A DNA stretch of 64,000 nt, taken from assembly GCF_003112575.1 (NCBI RefSeq), contig NZ_BEWC01000002.1, forward strand, positions 1,116,001 through 1,180,000. The letters run 5' to 3'. The notes beneath the pieces are model-generated. The model searched no databases. It was not told the DNA's origin and saw only the letters and a list, made by a program, of their open reading frames with translations. The position numbers and the translations under genes were made by a program. Source of the stretch: Streptomyces ardesiacus. GTDB lineage: Bacteria; Actinomycetota; Actinomycetes; Streptomycetales; Streptomycetaceae. Below, piece by piece: positions 27,198 to 36,757 of the stretch; positions within the stretch are counted from its first letter, which is position 1; each line of letters opens with the position of its first letter.

Positions 27198-28913
27198 GTG
27201 GCGCAGGTGCCGCAGAGGTTCTTCGACGCTCTGGCGGTGCGTACCTGGTGCGGTCTGTCGCTGCGCGCACTGGGGCGGGCGCGCGAGGAGATCGACGCGA
27301 TCAACGTCTACCCCGTCGCCGACGGGGACACCGGCACGAACCTCTATCTGACCGTCGAGTCCGCCGTCGCCGCGGTGGAGGCCGTCTTCGCGGCGTACGA
27401 GGTGGACGGCGGGACCCGGGGCGCGGACGGCGGGCCGTCGCCGGCCGACGCCGGGCCCTCGCTGGCCGACGCCGTGGGCGCCATGGCGCACGGCGCGCTG
27501 ATCGGCGCGCGGGGCAACTCCGGCACGATCCTCGCCCAGCTGCTGCGCGGCATGGCCCAGGTGCTCACCGCCCGGGGTGATTCCGCCCACACCGGGGGCC
27601 CCGGCCTGCGGCTGGCCCTGCGGCACGCCGCCACCTCCGCCCGGCAGGCCGTGGCCCACCCCGTCGAGGGGACCGTCCTGACCGTCGCCTCGGCCGCCGC
27701 CGACGCCGCCGACGGTGCGGAGGGCGACTGCGCCGAGGTGGCCCGCGCGGCGTACGAGGGCGCCCGCGCGGCGCTCGTCGCCACCCCGGGCCAACTGCCC
27801 GCCCTGGAGCGCGCCGGAGTGGTCGACGCGGGCGGGCACGGCCTGGTGACGGTCCTCGCGGCCCTGGTGGAGACGTTCACGGGCCGGTCGCCGGGACCGG
27901 TTGCCCCGCCGCACGCACGCGTGGAGCACGGCCGGGAGGAGGCCGCGGACGCGACCGCGGCCGAGGAGTGCGCCACTCAGGAGGAGGACGGCCCCGCCTT
28001 CGAGGTGATCTACCTCCTGGAGGCCGAGGACGCGGCCGTGGCCCGGCTGCGGCAGCGGCTCGACGCCCTCGGGGACTCCCTCGTCGTGGTCGGCGGCGAC
28101 GGGCTGTGGAACGTCCATGTGCACGTCGACGACGCGGGCGCCGCCGTGGAGGCGGGCGTCGAGGCCGGACGGCCGTACCGCATCCGCATCACCCACTTCG
28201 GGCACGGGGACGCGCACACCGCCAAGGCAGAGCGCCCGCCCCGGGAGCGGACCCAGCGCGCCGTGGTGGCCGTCGTGCCGGGGGAGGGGCTGGCGGAGCT
28301 GTACACCGGGGCGGGCGCGACCACCCTGCTCGCGCGCCCGGGGGAGCCGCCCGCCAGCGGAGAACTGGTCCAGGCCGTCCGGCGGGCGCACGCGCGCGAG
28401 GTGGTGCTGCTGCCCAACGACACCGACCTGCGCGACACCGCCGCCGCGGCGGCCGAGCAGGCCCGCACCGAGGGCATCCGCGTCGCCCTCATCCCGACCC
28501 GTTCCGCGGTCCAGGGCATCGCCGCGCTCGCCGTGCACGAGCCCGAGCGGCGCTTCGACGAGGACGTGGTGGCGATGACCTCGGCGGCCGGCGCCACCCG
28601 CCACGCCGAGGTCACCGTCGCCGAACGGCAGTCCTGGACCACGGCCGGCATCTGCCAGGCCGGGGACGTCCTCGGCCTCATCGACGGCGACGTGGCAGTG
28701 ATCGGGGCCGACGTCTCGCAGGTCGCCGCGACCGTCCTGGACCGCATGCTGTCGGCCGGCGGCGAGCTGGTCACCCTCGTCCTCGGCGACGAGGCCCCGC
28801 AGGCCGTCGCCGACCACCTGGAGGCCCGCGTCCGGGAGGCGTACCTCGCCGTCGACACCGTGGTCTACCGGGGCGGCAGGCAGGGCGCCCTGCTGCTCGT
28901 GGGCGTGGAGTAG
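27198..28913 (+). CDS. fakA: DAK2-domain protein, FakA/YloV type fatty acid kinase
   Basis: A 571-residue protein. The N-terminal DhaL/DAK2 kinase domain carries NVYPVADGDTGTNLYLTVESA near residue 34, with the metal-binding aspartates, and GARGNSGTILAQLLRG near 101. The C-terminal half (QRAVVAVVPGEGLAELYTGAGA onward) is the FakA regulatory domain. In S. aureus FakA phosphorylates fatty acids held by FakB (DegV) proteins; no FakB gene is in the window. GTG at 27198 with AGGGAGG five bases upstream. It precedes recG by 41 bases, an order also seen in Bacillus (yloV near recG). Confidence 0.88.
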   Translation: MAQVPQRFFDALAVRTWCGLSLRALGRAREEIDAINVYPVADGDTGTNLYLTVESAVAAVEAVFAAYEVDGGTRGADGGPSPADAGPSLADAVGAMAHGALIGARGNSGTILAQLLRGMAQVLTARGDSAHTGGPGLRLALRHAATSARQAVAHPVEGTVLTVASAAADAADGAEGDCAEVARAAYEGARAALVATPGQLPALERAGVVDAGGHGLVTVLAALVETFTGRSPGPVAPPHARVEHGREEAADATAAEECATQEEDGPAFEVIYLLEAEDAAVARLRQRLDALGDSLVVVGGDGLWNVHVHVDDAGAAVEAGVEAGRPYRIRITHFGHGDAHTAKAERPPRERTQRAVVAVVPGEGLAELYTGAGATTLLARPGEPPASGELVQAVRRAHAREVVLLPNDTDLRDTAAAAAEQARTEGIRVALIPTRSAVQGIAALAVHEPERRFDEDVVAMTSAAGATRHAEVTVAERQSWTTAGICQAGDVLGLIDGDVAVIGADVSQVAATVLDRMLSAGGELVTLVLGDEAPQAVADHLEARVREAYLAVDTVVYRGGRQGALLLVGVE

Positions 28914-28954
28914 GGCGGCGCCGCTGTGCGCCGTTGTCAGTGGCGTGGTGTGCA

Positions 28955-31174
28955 ATGGATCCCGTGCCCGCACTGCGAGAACCCCTGAAGAAGGTGCTCG
29001 GCCCCGCCACCGCGAAGGTGATGGCCGAGCACCTCGGCCTGCACACCGTCGGCGACCTCCTCCACCACTACCCCCGCAGGTACGAGGAGCGCGGTCAGCT
29101 CACCCACCTCGCCGACCTCCCCATGGACGAGCACGTCACCGTGGTCGCCCAGGTCGCCGACGCCCGTCTGCACACCTTCGCCTCGTCGAAGGCACCGCGC
29201 GGCAAGGGACAGCGCCTCGAGGTGACCATCACCGACGGCAGCGGCCGCCTCCAGCTGGTCTTCTTCGGCAACGGCGTGCACAAGCCCCACAAGGAACTCC
29301 TGCCGGGCACCCGCGCGATGTTCTCCGGCAAGGTCTCCGTCTTCAACCGCCGACTCCAACTGGCCCACCCCGCATACGAGTTGCTGCGCGGCGACGCCGA
29401 GGGCGAGGAGACCGCCGAGTCCTGGGCGGGCGCCCTCATCCCCCTCTACCCGGCCACCGCCAAGCTGGAGTCCTGGAAGCTAGCCAAGGCGATCCAGACG
29501 GTGCTGCCCAGCGCCCAGGAGGCCGTCGACCCGCTCCCCGAGTCGCTGCGCGAGGGACGGGGCCTGGTCTCCCTGCCCGAGGCCCTCCTCAAGATCCACC
29601 GCCCGCACACCAAGGCCGACATCGAGGACGCCCGCGCCCGCCTGAAGTGGGACGAGGCCTTCGTCCTCCAGGTCGCCCTCGCCCGCCGCCGCCACGCCGA
29701 GACCCAGCTCCCCGCCGTCCCTCGCCGGCCGAGCCCCGACGGCCTGCTCACCGCCTTCGACGACCGGCTCCCCTTCACCCTCACCGAGGGCCAGCAGCGG
29801 GTCTCCCGCGAGATCTTCGACGACCTCGCCACCGACCACCCGATGCACCGGCTGCTCCAGGGCGAGGTGGGCAGCGGCAAGACCCTCGTCGCCCTGCGCG
29901 CCATGCTCGCCGTCGTCGACTCCGGGGGGCAGGCCGTGATGCTGGCGCCCACCGAGGTGCTGGCCCAGCAGCACCACCGGTCGGTCGTCGAGATGATGGG
30001 CGAGCTGGCCGAGGGCGGGATGCTCGGCGGCGCCGAGCACGCCACCAAGGTGGTGCTGCTCACCGGTTCCATGGGCGCCGCCGCCCGGCGGCACGCCCTG
30101 CTCGACCTGGCCACCGGCGAGGCCGGCATCGTCATCGGCACGCACGCGCTGATCGAGGACAAGGTCCAGTTCCACGACCTCGGCCTGGTCGTCGTCGACG
30201 AGCAGCACCGCTTCGGCGTCGAGCAGCGCGACGCCCTGCGCGGCAAGGGCAAGCAGCCCCCGCACCTGCTCGTCATGACCGCCACCCCCATCCCGCGCAC
30301 CGTCGCCATGACCGTCTTCGGCGACCTGGAGACCTCCGTCCTGGACCAGCTCCCGGCCGGCCGGTCCCCGATCGCCAGCCACGTCGTCCCGGCCGCCGAC
30401 AAACCCCACTTCCTCGCCCGTGCCTGGGAGCGGGTCCGCGAGGAGGTGGCGAACGGCCACCAGGCGTACGTCGTCTGCCCGCGCATCGGCGACGAGGACG
30501 ACGACCCGAAGAAGGGCGCCAAGCCGTCCGGGCGGCCCCCGCAGGACGACGCCGACAAGCGGCCCCCGCTCGCCGTCCTCGACGTCGCCGAGGGCCTGGC
30601 CAAGGGGCCGCTCCAGGGGCTCGGGGTGGAGGTCCTGCACGGCCGCATGCAGCCCGACGACAAGGACGCGGTCATGCGCCGCTTCGCCGCCGGGGAGACG
30701 GACGTCCTGGTCGCCACCACCGTCATCGAGGTCGGTGTGAACGTCCCCAACGCCACCGCGATGGTGATCATGGACGCCGACCGCTTCGGCGTCTCCCAGC
30801 TCCACCAGCTGCGCGGCCGTGTCGGCCGCGGCTCCGCCCCCGGCCTGTGCCTGCTGGTCAGCGAGATGCCCGAGGCGAGCGCGGCCCGGCAGCGGCTGAA
30901 CGCCGTCGCGAGCACCCGCGACGGCTTCGAGCTCTCCCGCATCGACCTCGAACAGCGCCGCGAGGGCGACGTCCTCGGCCAGGCCCAGTCCGGCGCCCGC
31001 ACCTCCCTGCGGGTCCTCGCCGTCATCGAGGACGAGGAGATCATCGCGGAGGCGAGACGGGAGGCGGCCGCCGTCGTCGCCGCCGACCCGGAGCTGACCG
31101 GCCTGCCGGGGCTGCGCACGGCCCTTCAGGCGCTGCTGGACGAGGAGCGGGAGCAGTACCTGGAGAAGGGCTGA
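28955..31174 (+). CDS. recG: ATP-dependent DNA helicase RecG
   Basis: A 739-residue superfamily 2 helicase that remodels branched DNA and stalled forks. N-terminal wedge/OB domain (RYEERGQLTHLADLP, GSGRLQLVFFGNG), Walker A GEVGSGKTLVAL near residue 306, DEQH box in VVVDEQHRFGVEQR, motif III TATPIPRT, and motif VI QLRGRVGRG. ATG at 28955; GTG at 28964 is possible, as neither has a clear site. An acidic insert (DEDDDPKKGAKPSG) near 512-530 precedes the second helicase lobe. Confidence 0.97.
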   Translation: MDPVPALREPLKKVLGPATAKVMAEHLGLHTVGDLLHHYPRRYEERGQLTHLADLPMDEHVTVVAQVADARLHTFASSKAPRGKGQRLEVTITDGSGRLQLVFFGNGVHKPHKELLPGTRAMFSGKVSVFNRRLQLAHPAYELLRGDAEGEETAESWAGALIPLYPATAKLESWKLAKAIQTVLPSAQEAVDPLPESLREGRGLVSLPEALLKIHRPHTKADIEDARARLKWDEAFVLQVALARRRHAETQLPAVPRRPSPDGLLTAFDDRLPFTLTEGQQRVSREIFDDLATDHPMHRLLQGEVGSGKTLVALRAMLAVVDSGGQAVMLAPTEVLAQQHHRSVVEMMGELAEGGMLGGAEHATKVVLLTGSMGAAARRHALLDLATGEAGIVIGTHALIEDKVQFHDLGLVVVDEQHRFGVEQRDALRGKGKQPPHLLVMTATPIPRTVAMTVFGDLETSVLDQLPAGRSPIASHVVPAADKPHFLARAWERVREEVANGHQAYVVCPRIGDEDDDPKKGAKPSGRPPQDDADKRPPLAVLDVAEGLAKGPLQGLGVEVLHGRMQPDDKDAVMRRFAAGETDVLVATTVIEVGVNVPNATAMVIMDADRFGVSQLHQLRGRVGRGSAPGLCLLVSEMPEASAARQRLNAVASTRDGFELSRIDLEQRREGDVLGQAQSGARTSLRVLAVIEDEEIIAEARREAAAVVAADPELTGLPGLRTALQALLDEEREQYLEKG

Positions 31175-31229
31175 GAGACTGGCAGCGGACACCGTCCGTC
31201 CACCCGAGCACACCGACAAGGACGCAGAC

Positions 31230-31817
31230 ATGACCCGCGTGATCGCCGGCAAGGCCGGCGGACGTCGCCTGGCCGTCCCGCCGGGAACCGGTACCCGTCC
31301 CACCTCCGACCGCGCGCGCGAGGGCCTGCTCTCCACCTGGCAGTCCCTGCTCGGCGGCCCGCTGGACGGCGAACGCGTCCTCGACCTGTACGCGGGATCC
31401 GGTGCCGTCGGCCTGGAGGCGCTGTCCCGCGGCGCGGGGCACGTGCTGCTCGTCGAGGCCGACGCCCGTGCCGTCCGCACGGTCCGGGCGAACGTCGACT
31501 CCCTCGGTCTGCCCGGCGCCGAGGTCAGGGCGGGCAAAGCGGAACAGATCATCCGCACCCCGGCCCCGGGCGAGCCGTACGACGTCGTCTTCCTGGACCC
31601 GCCGTACGCCGTCTCGGACGACGATCTTCGGGAGATCCTGCTCACACTCCGTACCGAGGGGTGGCTCGCACCGGACGCGCTCGTCACCGTGGAGCGCAGC
31701 ACCAGAGGTGGCGAATTCCGCTGGCCGGACGGCTTCGAGGCGATCCGGTCCCGTCGCTACGGCGAGGGAACGTTTTGGTACGGTCGCGCCGCCTCTACGT
31801 GCGAAGACGCACGATGA
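31230..31817 (+). CDS. rsmD: 16S rRNA (guanine966-N2)-methyltransferase
   Basis: A 195-residue SAM-dependent methyltransferase. It has the N-terminal MTRVIAGKAGGRRLAVP, RPTSDRAREGLLSTW, the SAM-binding VLDLYAGSGAVGLEALSRGA near residue 50 and the catalytic FLDPPYA near 116. It methylates G966 of 16S rRNA. It lies between recG and coaD; rsmD-coaD pairing is common in bacteria. Confidence 0.95.
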   Translation: MTRVIAGKAGGRRLAVPPGTGTRPTSDRAREGLLSTWQSLLGGPLDGERVLDLYAGSGAVGLEALSRGAGHVLLVEADARAVRTVRANVDSLGLPGAEVRAGKAEQIIRTPAPGEPYDVVFLDPPYAVSDDDLREILLTLRTEGWLAPDALVTVERSTRGGEFRWPDGFEAIRSRRYGEGTFWYGRAASTCEDAR

Positions 31818-31843
31818 CCGGACCGGAGAGCGAGGGAACACAA

Positions 31844-32323
31844 GTGCGCCGTGCCGTCTGTCCCGGGTCGTTCGACCCGATCACCAACGGACACCTCGAC
31901 ATCATCGCCCGGGCCTCCAGCCTGTACGACGAGGTCTACGTCGCCGTGATGATCAACCAGGCGAAGAAGGGCCTGTTCGAGATCGAGGAGCGGATCGACC
32001 TCATCCGCCGGGTCACCGCCGAGTACGGCAACGTCCGCGTGGAGTCCTTCCACGGGCTGCTCGTCGACTTCTGCAAGCAGCGCGAGATCCCCGCCATCGT
32101 CAAGGGCCTGCGCGCGGTCAGCGACTTCGACTACGAACTGCAGATGGCCCAGATGAACAACGGCCTCTCCGGTGTGGAGACCCTCTTCATCCCCACCAAC
32201 CCCACCTACAGCTTCCTGTCGTCCTCCCTGGTCAAGGAGGTCGCGACCTGGGGCGGCGACGTCGCCCACCTGGTGCCGCCGCTGGTCCTGGAAGCCCTCA
32301 CGGAGCGCCTGAGGAACCGCTGA
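31844..32323 (+). CDS. coaD: Phosphopantetheine adenylyltransferase
   Basis: A 159-residue nucleotidyltransferase that makes dephospho-CoA from ATP and 4'-phosphopantetheine. The N-terminal block RRAVCPGSFDPITNGHLDII contains the TxGH motif (TNGH), and the end has the PTYSFLSSSLVKEVA block with the SSS-K motif. GTG at 31844 fits the usual 160-residue length and has GAGGG at normal spacing; the ATG at 31814 would add ten extra residues. Confidence 0.97.
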   Translation: MRRAVCPGSFDPITNGHLDIIARASSLYDEVYVAVMINQAKKGLFEIEERIDLIRRVTAEYGNVRVESFHGLLVDFCKQREIPAIVKGLRAVSDFDYELQMAQMNNGLSGVETLFIPTNPTYSFLSSSLVKEVATWGGDVAHLVPPLVLEALTERLRNR

Positions 32324-32445
32324 CCGGTCCCTCGCGCGGCCCGCGGAGACTGACAAACCGTCACCCGGTGTCCCCGGGACACCCCGGGGTCGTACAGTCG
32401 TCCCGTCCGTCTCCAACACAGTCCGTAGAGAGTGGCGAGCACACG

Positions 32446-33549
32446 GTGGACGTGCAGAACAAGCTCGACGAGATCACCGCGTTGGTCTCCGGCGCCCGCG
32501 CCATGCCCATGTCGGCCTCGTGCGTGGTCAACCGCGCCGAACTGCTCTCGATGCTGGAGGAGCTCCGCGCGGAGCTGCCCGGTTCCCTCGCCCAGGCGCA
32601 GGAGTTGATCGGCGACCGCGAGCAGATGGTCGCCGCGGCCCGCCAGGAGGCCGACCGGATCATCGAGAGCGCGCACGCCGAACGCGGTTCCCTGATCGCC
32701 GGAACCGAGGTCGCCCGCCGCTCCCAGGCCGAGGCCGACCGGATCCTCGCCGAGGCCCGCCAGGAGGCCGAGGAGGTCCGTGCCGAGGCCGACGACTACG
32801 TCGACTCCAAGCTCGCCAACTTCGAGGTCGTCCTCACCAAGACCCTCGGCTCCGTCGGACGGGGCCGCGAGAAGCTCCTGGGCACCGGACCCGGCCTCGA
32901 CGAGCACGGCTACGAGGACGAGGACGCCCCCGAGCGCAGCCACGACCCCGAGACCCTGCGCCGCGACGCCGACGCCTACGTCGACACCAAGCTCGGCGCC
33001 TTCGAGGCCGTGCTGGCCAAGACGCTGGAAGCGGTCGGCAAGGGCCGCCAGAAACTGCACGGCCGGATCGCCACCGACGACCTCGGGCTCCTCGCCGACG
33101 ACACGAGCACCGTCCAGCACTCCAGCGACGCCGACTACCTCGCCGGCCTCGCGGATCTCGCCGACGCCCCGGCCCCCGCGCCCGCCCCGGCCCCCGCCGA
33201 GCAGCCCCGGTACGGCGAGCAGCAGCCCGCGGCGGCCCGGGCCGTGCCCGAGATGCCGGCCCAGGACCCGGCCTACGGCTACGTCCCGCAGCAGCCCGAC
33301 CCCTACGCGGCCTACCAGCAGACCTACGACGCCGGCCAGGACCCGTACGGCTACCAGCAGCAGGGCGCCGACCCGTACGCGTACCCGTACGACGGCGGGC
33401 AGCAGGCGTACGACGCACAGCAGGGCTACGTCCAGCCGGCGCACGCCCCGCAGGCCCAGCCGCAGGCACTCGACGAGACCAGCCTCTTCGACACCAGCAT
33501 GATCAGCGCCGAGCAGCTCAGGGCGTACGAACAGGGCCGCGGCCTCTAG
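32446..33549 (+). CDS. Coiled-coil DivIVA/ATP-synthase-B-like protein
   Basis: A 367-residue acidic coiled-coil protein. The N terminus VQNKLDEITALVSGARAMPMSASCVVNRAELL is followed by about 170 residues of helix with two related blocks ending YVDSKLANFEVVLTKTLGSVGRGREKL and YVDTKLGAFEAVLAKTLEAVGKGRQKL. The last 150 residues are low-complexity P/A and Q/Y-rich, ending in a conserved-looking helix (FDTSMISAEQLRAYEQGRGL). It resembles the DivIVA-like protein at this place in S. coelicolor. A role as a cytoskeletal or polar scaffold is inference. GTG at 32446 or 32452. Confidence 0.78.
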   Translation: MDVQNKLDEITALVSGARAMPMSASCVVNRAELLSMLEELRAELPGSLAQAQELIGDREQMVAAARQEADRIIESAHAERGSLIAGTEVARRSQAEADRILAEARQEAEEVRAEADDYVDSKLANFEVVLTKTLGSVGRGREKLLGTGPGLDEHGYEDEDAPERSHDPETLRRDADAYVDTKLGAFEAVLAKTLEAVGKGRQKLHGRIATDDLGLLADDTSTVQHSSDADYLAGLADLADAPAPAPAPAPAEQPRYGEQQPAAARAVPEMPAQDPAYGYVPQQPDPYAAYQQTYDAGQDPYGYQQQGADPYAYPYDGGQQAYDAQQGYVQPAHAPQAQPQALDETSLFDTSMISAEQLRAYEQGRGL

Positions 33550-33691
33550 CGGCGCCGGGTGCTCCGGCCCGGATTGGGACGAGAGCGCATGGTCCAGTAT
33601 CCTGGCTCTTCGGTCGCGCGTACGTCCGCGATCGCCGCTGCCCGGGAACACCGAAGGGCGGCGCCCCCACCCACGAAGACCGAAAGCAGGA

Positions 33692-34345
33692 ATGGTTCTG
33701 AACGCGCGCCTCGACCACCGCGACCCCCTCGTGTTCGACACGCACGAGCTGGGACGGCGGCCCGGTGCGCTCCAGCGCCTGACCCGCACGGTCGACGCTC
33801 CCAAGGACTTCGGTCTCCAGGGCGTCATCGGAGTGCCGGAAGGCGCCCCGGTGGAACTCGACCTCCGGCTCGAGTCGGTCATGGAAGGGGTGCTCGTCAC
33901 AGGCACCGCCCGTGCCAGGGCCCAGGGGGAGTGCGTAAGGTGTCTGGAGCCGCTCGAGCAGCAGCTCGAAGCGGACTTCCAGGAGCTGTTCTCGTACCCT
34001 GACGCCGACGACCGTGGCCGCCCCGTGGCGGAACCGGGCGACGACGCCGAGGACGACGAGGACAGGTTCTTCGTCGAGGACGGCCTGATCGGCCTCGAAC
34101 CCGTGCTGCGCGACGCGGTGGTGCTCGCACTGCCGATGCAGCCGGTGTGCCAGGAAGACTGCCCGGGTCTGTGCTCCCAGTGCGGAGTGCGCCTGGCGGA
34201 CGACCCGGACCACCACCACGACGCCGTCGACATTCGTTGGGCGGCATTGCAGGGACTCGCCGGTTCACTCGGAGACGGCGAGAAGGACGAGATGAGCGGC
34301 GACGGGCCAGATTCCGCGGACGCCGCCGAGAAGCAGGAGAAGTAG
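33692..34345 (+). CDS. DUF177 (YceD) family protein
   Basis: A 217-residue protein of the DUF177/YceD family. A treble-cysteine region is seen: CVRC near residue 80 and [13 protein letters not shown] near 152, which could bind zinc. Family members sit beside rpmF and affect 23S rRNA or ribosome assembly in E. coli and plants. ATG at 33692. The next gene, rpmF, begins two bases after the stop, the standard pairing. The acidic tail after residue 185 is disordered. Confidence 0.9.
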   Translation: MVLNARLDHRDPLVFDTHELGRRPGALQRLTRTVDAPKDFGLQGVIGVPEGAPVELDLRLESVMEGVLVTGTARARAQGECVRCLEPLEQQLEADFQELFSYPDADDRGRPVAEPGDDAEDDEDRFFVEDGLIGLEPVLRDAVVLALPMQPVCQEDCPGLCSQCGVRLADDPDHHHDAVDIRWAALQGLAGSLGDGEKDEMSGDGPDSADAAEKQEK

Positions 34346-34347
34346 CC

Positions 34348-34521
34348 GTGGCTGTTCCGAAGCGGAAGATGTCGCGCAGCAACACGCGCCACCGCCGGTC
34401 GCAGTGGAAGGCTGCGGTCCCCACCCTGGTTGCGTGCGAGCGCTGCCACGAGCCCAAGCAGCAGCACATCGCGTGCCCGTCTTGCGGCACTTACAACAAG
34501 CGCCAGGTCCTCGAGGTCTGA
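34348..34521 (+). CDS. rpmF: 50S ribosomal protein L32
   Basis: A 57-residue L32 starting [22 protein letters not shown]. Two Cys pairs, CERC and CPSC, make the zinc ribbon. It is two bases from DUF177 and 19 bases before rnc. A short GTG-started gene with high basic content, normal for the family. Confidence 0.97.
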   Translation: MAVPKRKMSRSNTRHRRSQWKAAVPTLVACERCHEPKQQHIACPSCGTYNKRQVLEV

Positions 34522-34540
34522 GCGGCTGGTGAGAGGCACT

Positions 34541-35359
34541 GTGTCAGTCCCCAAGAAGGCGGAAGACGCCAAGGCGGACCCACCCGCCAAGAAGAAGGCG
34601 GACACCCAGGCCTCGTCCCACACGCTTCTGGAAGGGCGGCTCGGCTACCAGCTCGAGTCCGCCCTTCTGGTGCGTGCACTGACCCACCGTTCCTACGCGT
34701 ACGAGAACGGCGGTCTGCCGACGAACGAGCGGCTGGAGTTCCTCGGTGACTCCGTCCTCGGCCTCGTCGTCACGGACACGCTGTACCGCACCCACCCCGA
34801 CCTGCCCGAAGGCCAGTTGGCCAAGTTGCGGGCCGCGGTGGTCAACTCGCGTGCGCTGGCGGAGGTGGGCCGCGGGCTGGAACTCGGCTCCTTCATCCGG
34901 CTCGGCCGGGGCGAAGAGGGCACGGGTGGCCGGGACAAGGCGTCCATCCTCGCCGACACCCTCGAAGCGGTGATCGGCGCGGTCTATCTCGACCAGGGCC
35001 TCGACGCGGCCTCCGAACTGGTGCACCGCCTGTTCGACCCGCTGATCGAGAAGTCCTCGAACCTCGGTGCCGGCCTGGACTGGAAGACCAGCCTCCAGGA
35101 ACTCACCGCGACCGAAGGGCTCGGCGTCCCCGAGTACCTGGTCACGGAGACCGGCCCGGACCACGAGAAGACCTTCACTGCTGCCGCCCGCGTCGGAGGC
35201 GTCTCGTACGGCACCGGCACCGGCCGCAGCAAGAAGGAGGCGGAGCAGCAGGCCGCGGAATCCGCGTGGCGGTCCATCCGGGCCGCGGCGGACGAGCGTG
35301 CCAAGGCGACGGCGAACGCCGTCGACGTGGACCCCGACGAGGCGTCCGCCTCCGCCTGA
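34541..35359 (+). CDS. rnc: Ribonuclease III
   Basis: A 272-residue double-strand RNase. The catalytic signature [16 protein letters not shown] is near residue 60, the second acidic cluster [14 protein letters not shown] near 138, and a dsRNA-binding domain ([20 protein letters not shown] to [18 protein letters not shown]) fills 180-250. In S. coelicolor this gene is absB and controls antibiotic synthesis globally. GTG at 34541 has GAGAGG just upstream and is preferred over GTG at 34529. Last gene before a strong hairpin. Confidence 0.95.
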   Translation: MSVPKKAEDAKADPPAKKKADTQASSHTLLEGRLGYQLESALLVRALTHRSYAYENGGLPTNERLEFLGDSVLGLVVTDTLYRTHPDLPEGQLAKLRAAVVNSRALAEVGRGLELGSFIRLGRGEEGTGGRDKASILADTLEAVIGAVYLDQGLDAASELVHRLFDPLIEKSSNLGAGLDWKTSLQELTATEGLGVPEYLVTETGPDHEKTFTAAARVGGVSYGTGTGRSKKEAEQQAAESAWRSIRAAADERAKATANAVDVDPDEASASA

Positions 35360-35376
35360 CCCACCCACCGCACGGT

Positions 35377-35412
35377 CCGAGCGCCCGCCCCGTCTCCGGG
35401 GCGGGCGCTCGG
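35377..35412 (+). terminator. Terminator after rnc
   Basis: A perfect 16-base stem CCGAGCGCCCGCCCCG and its complement with a TCTC loop, directly after rnc. There is no T tract, which is common in Streptomyces. mutM therefore probably has its own promoter or gets read-through. Confidence 0.8.
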
Positions 35413-35449
35413 CTCGTCACCCGCCCACCGGCCCACCCGAGGGGAAGCC

Positions 35450-36310
35450 ATGCCCGAGTTGCCCGAGGTAGAGGTCGTACGGCGCGGCCTGGAACGCTGG
35501 GTCGCCCACCGGACGGTCGCCGACGCCGAGGTACTGCACCCGCGCGCGGTACGCCGCCACGTCGCCGGACCCGACGACTTCGCCCACCGTCTCAAGGGCC
35601 ACCGCGTCGGCACCCCCAGCCGCCGCGGCAAGTACCTGTGGCTGCCGCTGGAGGACACCGGCCAGGCGGTCCTCGCCCACCTCGGCATGAGCGGCCAGCT
35701 CCTGGTGCAGCCGCACGAGGCACCCGCCGAGAAGCACCTGCGCATCCGGGTCCGCTTCGCCGACGCCCTCGGCACCGAGCTCCGCTTCGTCGACCAGCGC
35801 ACCTTCGGCGGCCTCTCGCTGCACGAGACGACTCCCGAGGGCCTGCCCGACGTCATCGCGCACATCGCCCGCGACCCGCTGGACCCCCTCTTCGACGACG
35901 AGGCCTTCCACCAGGCGCTGCGCCGCAAGCGGACCACGGTCAAACGCGCCCTGCTCGACCAGTCCCTGATCAGCGGCGTCGGCAACATCTACGCGGACGA
36001 GGCCCTGTGGCGCGCCCGCCTGCACTACGAACGCCCCACGGCGACCCTCACCCGCCCCCGCACCACCGAACTCCTCGGCCACGTCCGGGACGTGATGAAC
36101 GCGGCCCTCGCCGTGGGCGGCACCAGCTTCGACAGCCTGTACGTCAACGTCAACGGCGAGTCCGGCTACTTCGACCGCTCGCTCGACGCGTACGGCCGCG
36201 AGGGCCTGCCCTGCCGCCGCTGCGGCACACCCGTGCGCCGTCGGCCGTGGATGAACCGCTCCAGCTACTTCTGCCCGAAGTGCCAGCGGCCGCCGAGGGT
36301 CACGGCGTAG
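35450..36310 (+). CDS. mutM: Formamidopyrimidine-DNA glycosylase
   Basis: A 286-residue Fpg/Nei-type glycosylase that removes 8-oxoguanine and ring-opened purines. It starts [15 protein letters not shown], with the catalytic proline and glutamates right after the Met. The helix-two-turn-helix block [22 protein letters not shown] is near residue 167, and a C-terminal zinc finger (CRRCGTP, FCPKCQR) is intact. ATG at 35450 follows GAGGGGAAG. The end overlaps the convergent HxlR gene by 11 bases. Confidence 0.97.
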   Translation: MPELPEVEVVRRGLERWVAHRTVADAEVLHPRAVRRHVAGPDDFAHRLKGHRVGTPSRRGKYLWLPLEDTGQAVLAHLGMSGQLLVQPHEAPAEKHLRIRVRFADALGTELRFVDQRTFGGLSLHETTPEGLPDVIAHIARDPLDPLFDDEAFHQALRRKRTTVKRALLDQSLISGVGNIYADEALWRARLHYERPTATLTRPRTTELLGHVRDVMNAALAVGGTSFDSLYVNVNGESGYFDRSLDAYGREGLPCRRCGTPVRRRPWMNRSSYFCPKCQRPPRVTA

Positions 36311-36704
36311 GCGTCCGCCGCTGCTCGTACCGCTCGCGCGAGGCCAGGACCTCGTCCATCCGCCCCTCGACGCACTGGATGAGCGCGAGCAGCCGCTCGG
36401 CCACCTCGCGGCCCAGCGGCGTCAGCTCGTAGTCCACGCGAGGCGGGTTGGTGGGCTGGGCCTCGCGGTGCACCAGCCCGTCGCGCTCCAGCGCGTGCAG
36501 GGTCTGGGCCAGCATCTTCTCGCTCACGCCGTCCACCCGGCGGCGCAGCTCGTTGAACCGGAACGACCCTTCGTGCAGCGCGCCGAGCGTCAGCGCGCCC
36601 CAGCGGCCCGTGACGTGCTCCAGGGTGCCGCGCGAGGGACAGGCCCGGGAGAACACGTCGTACGGCAGATCCTGCTCCGCCGTGCGTTCCTGCGTGGTCG
36701 ACAT
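36300..36704 (-). CDS. HxlR-type transcriptional regulator
   Basis: A 134-residue winged-helix regulator of the HxlR/MarR-like group: [25 protein letters not shown], then [50 protein letters not shown] single cysteine in the CPSRG position is typical of redox- or electrophile-sensing members such as HxlR/HypR; whether it senses anything here is inference. ATG at 36704; the frame to 36785 lacks a site. It is convergent with mutM and has no obvious partner gene. Confidence 0.9.
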   Translation of the reverse strand: MSTTQERTAEQDLPYDVFSRACPSRGTLEHVTGRWGALTLGALHEGSFRFNELRRRVDGVSEKMLAQTLHALERDGLVHREAQPTNPPRVDYELTPLGREVAERLLALIQCVEGRMDEVLASRERYEQRRTPTP

Positions 36705-36757
36705 GCCTCCAGCGTACGTGAGCACAGCGCTGCGCCCCAGTGCGCGCGGGGCGGGGG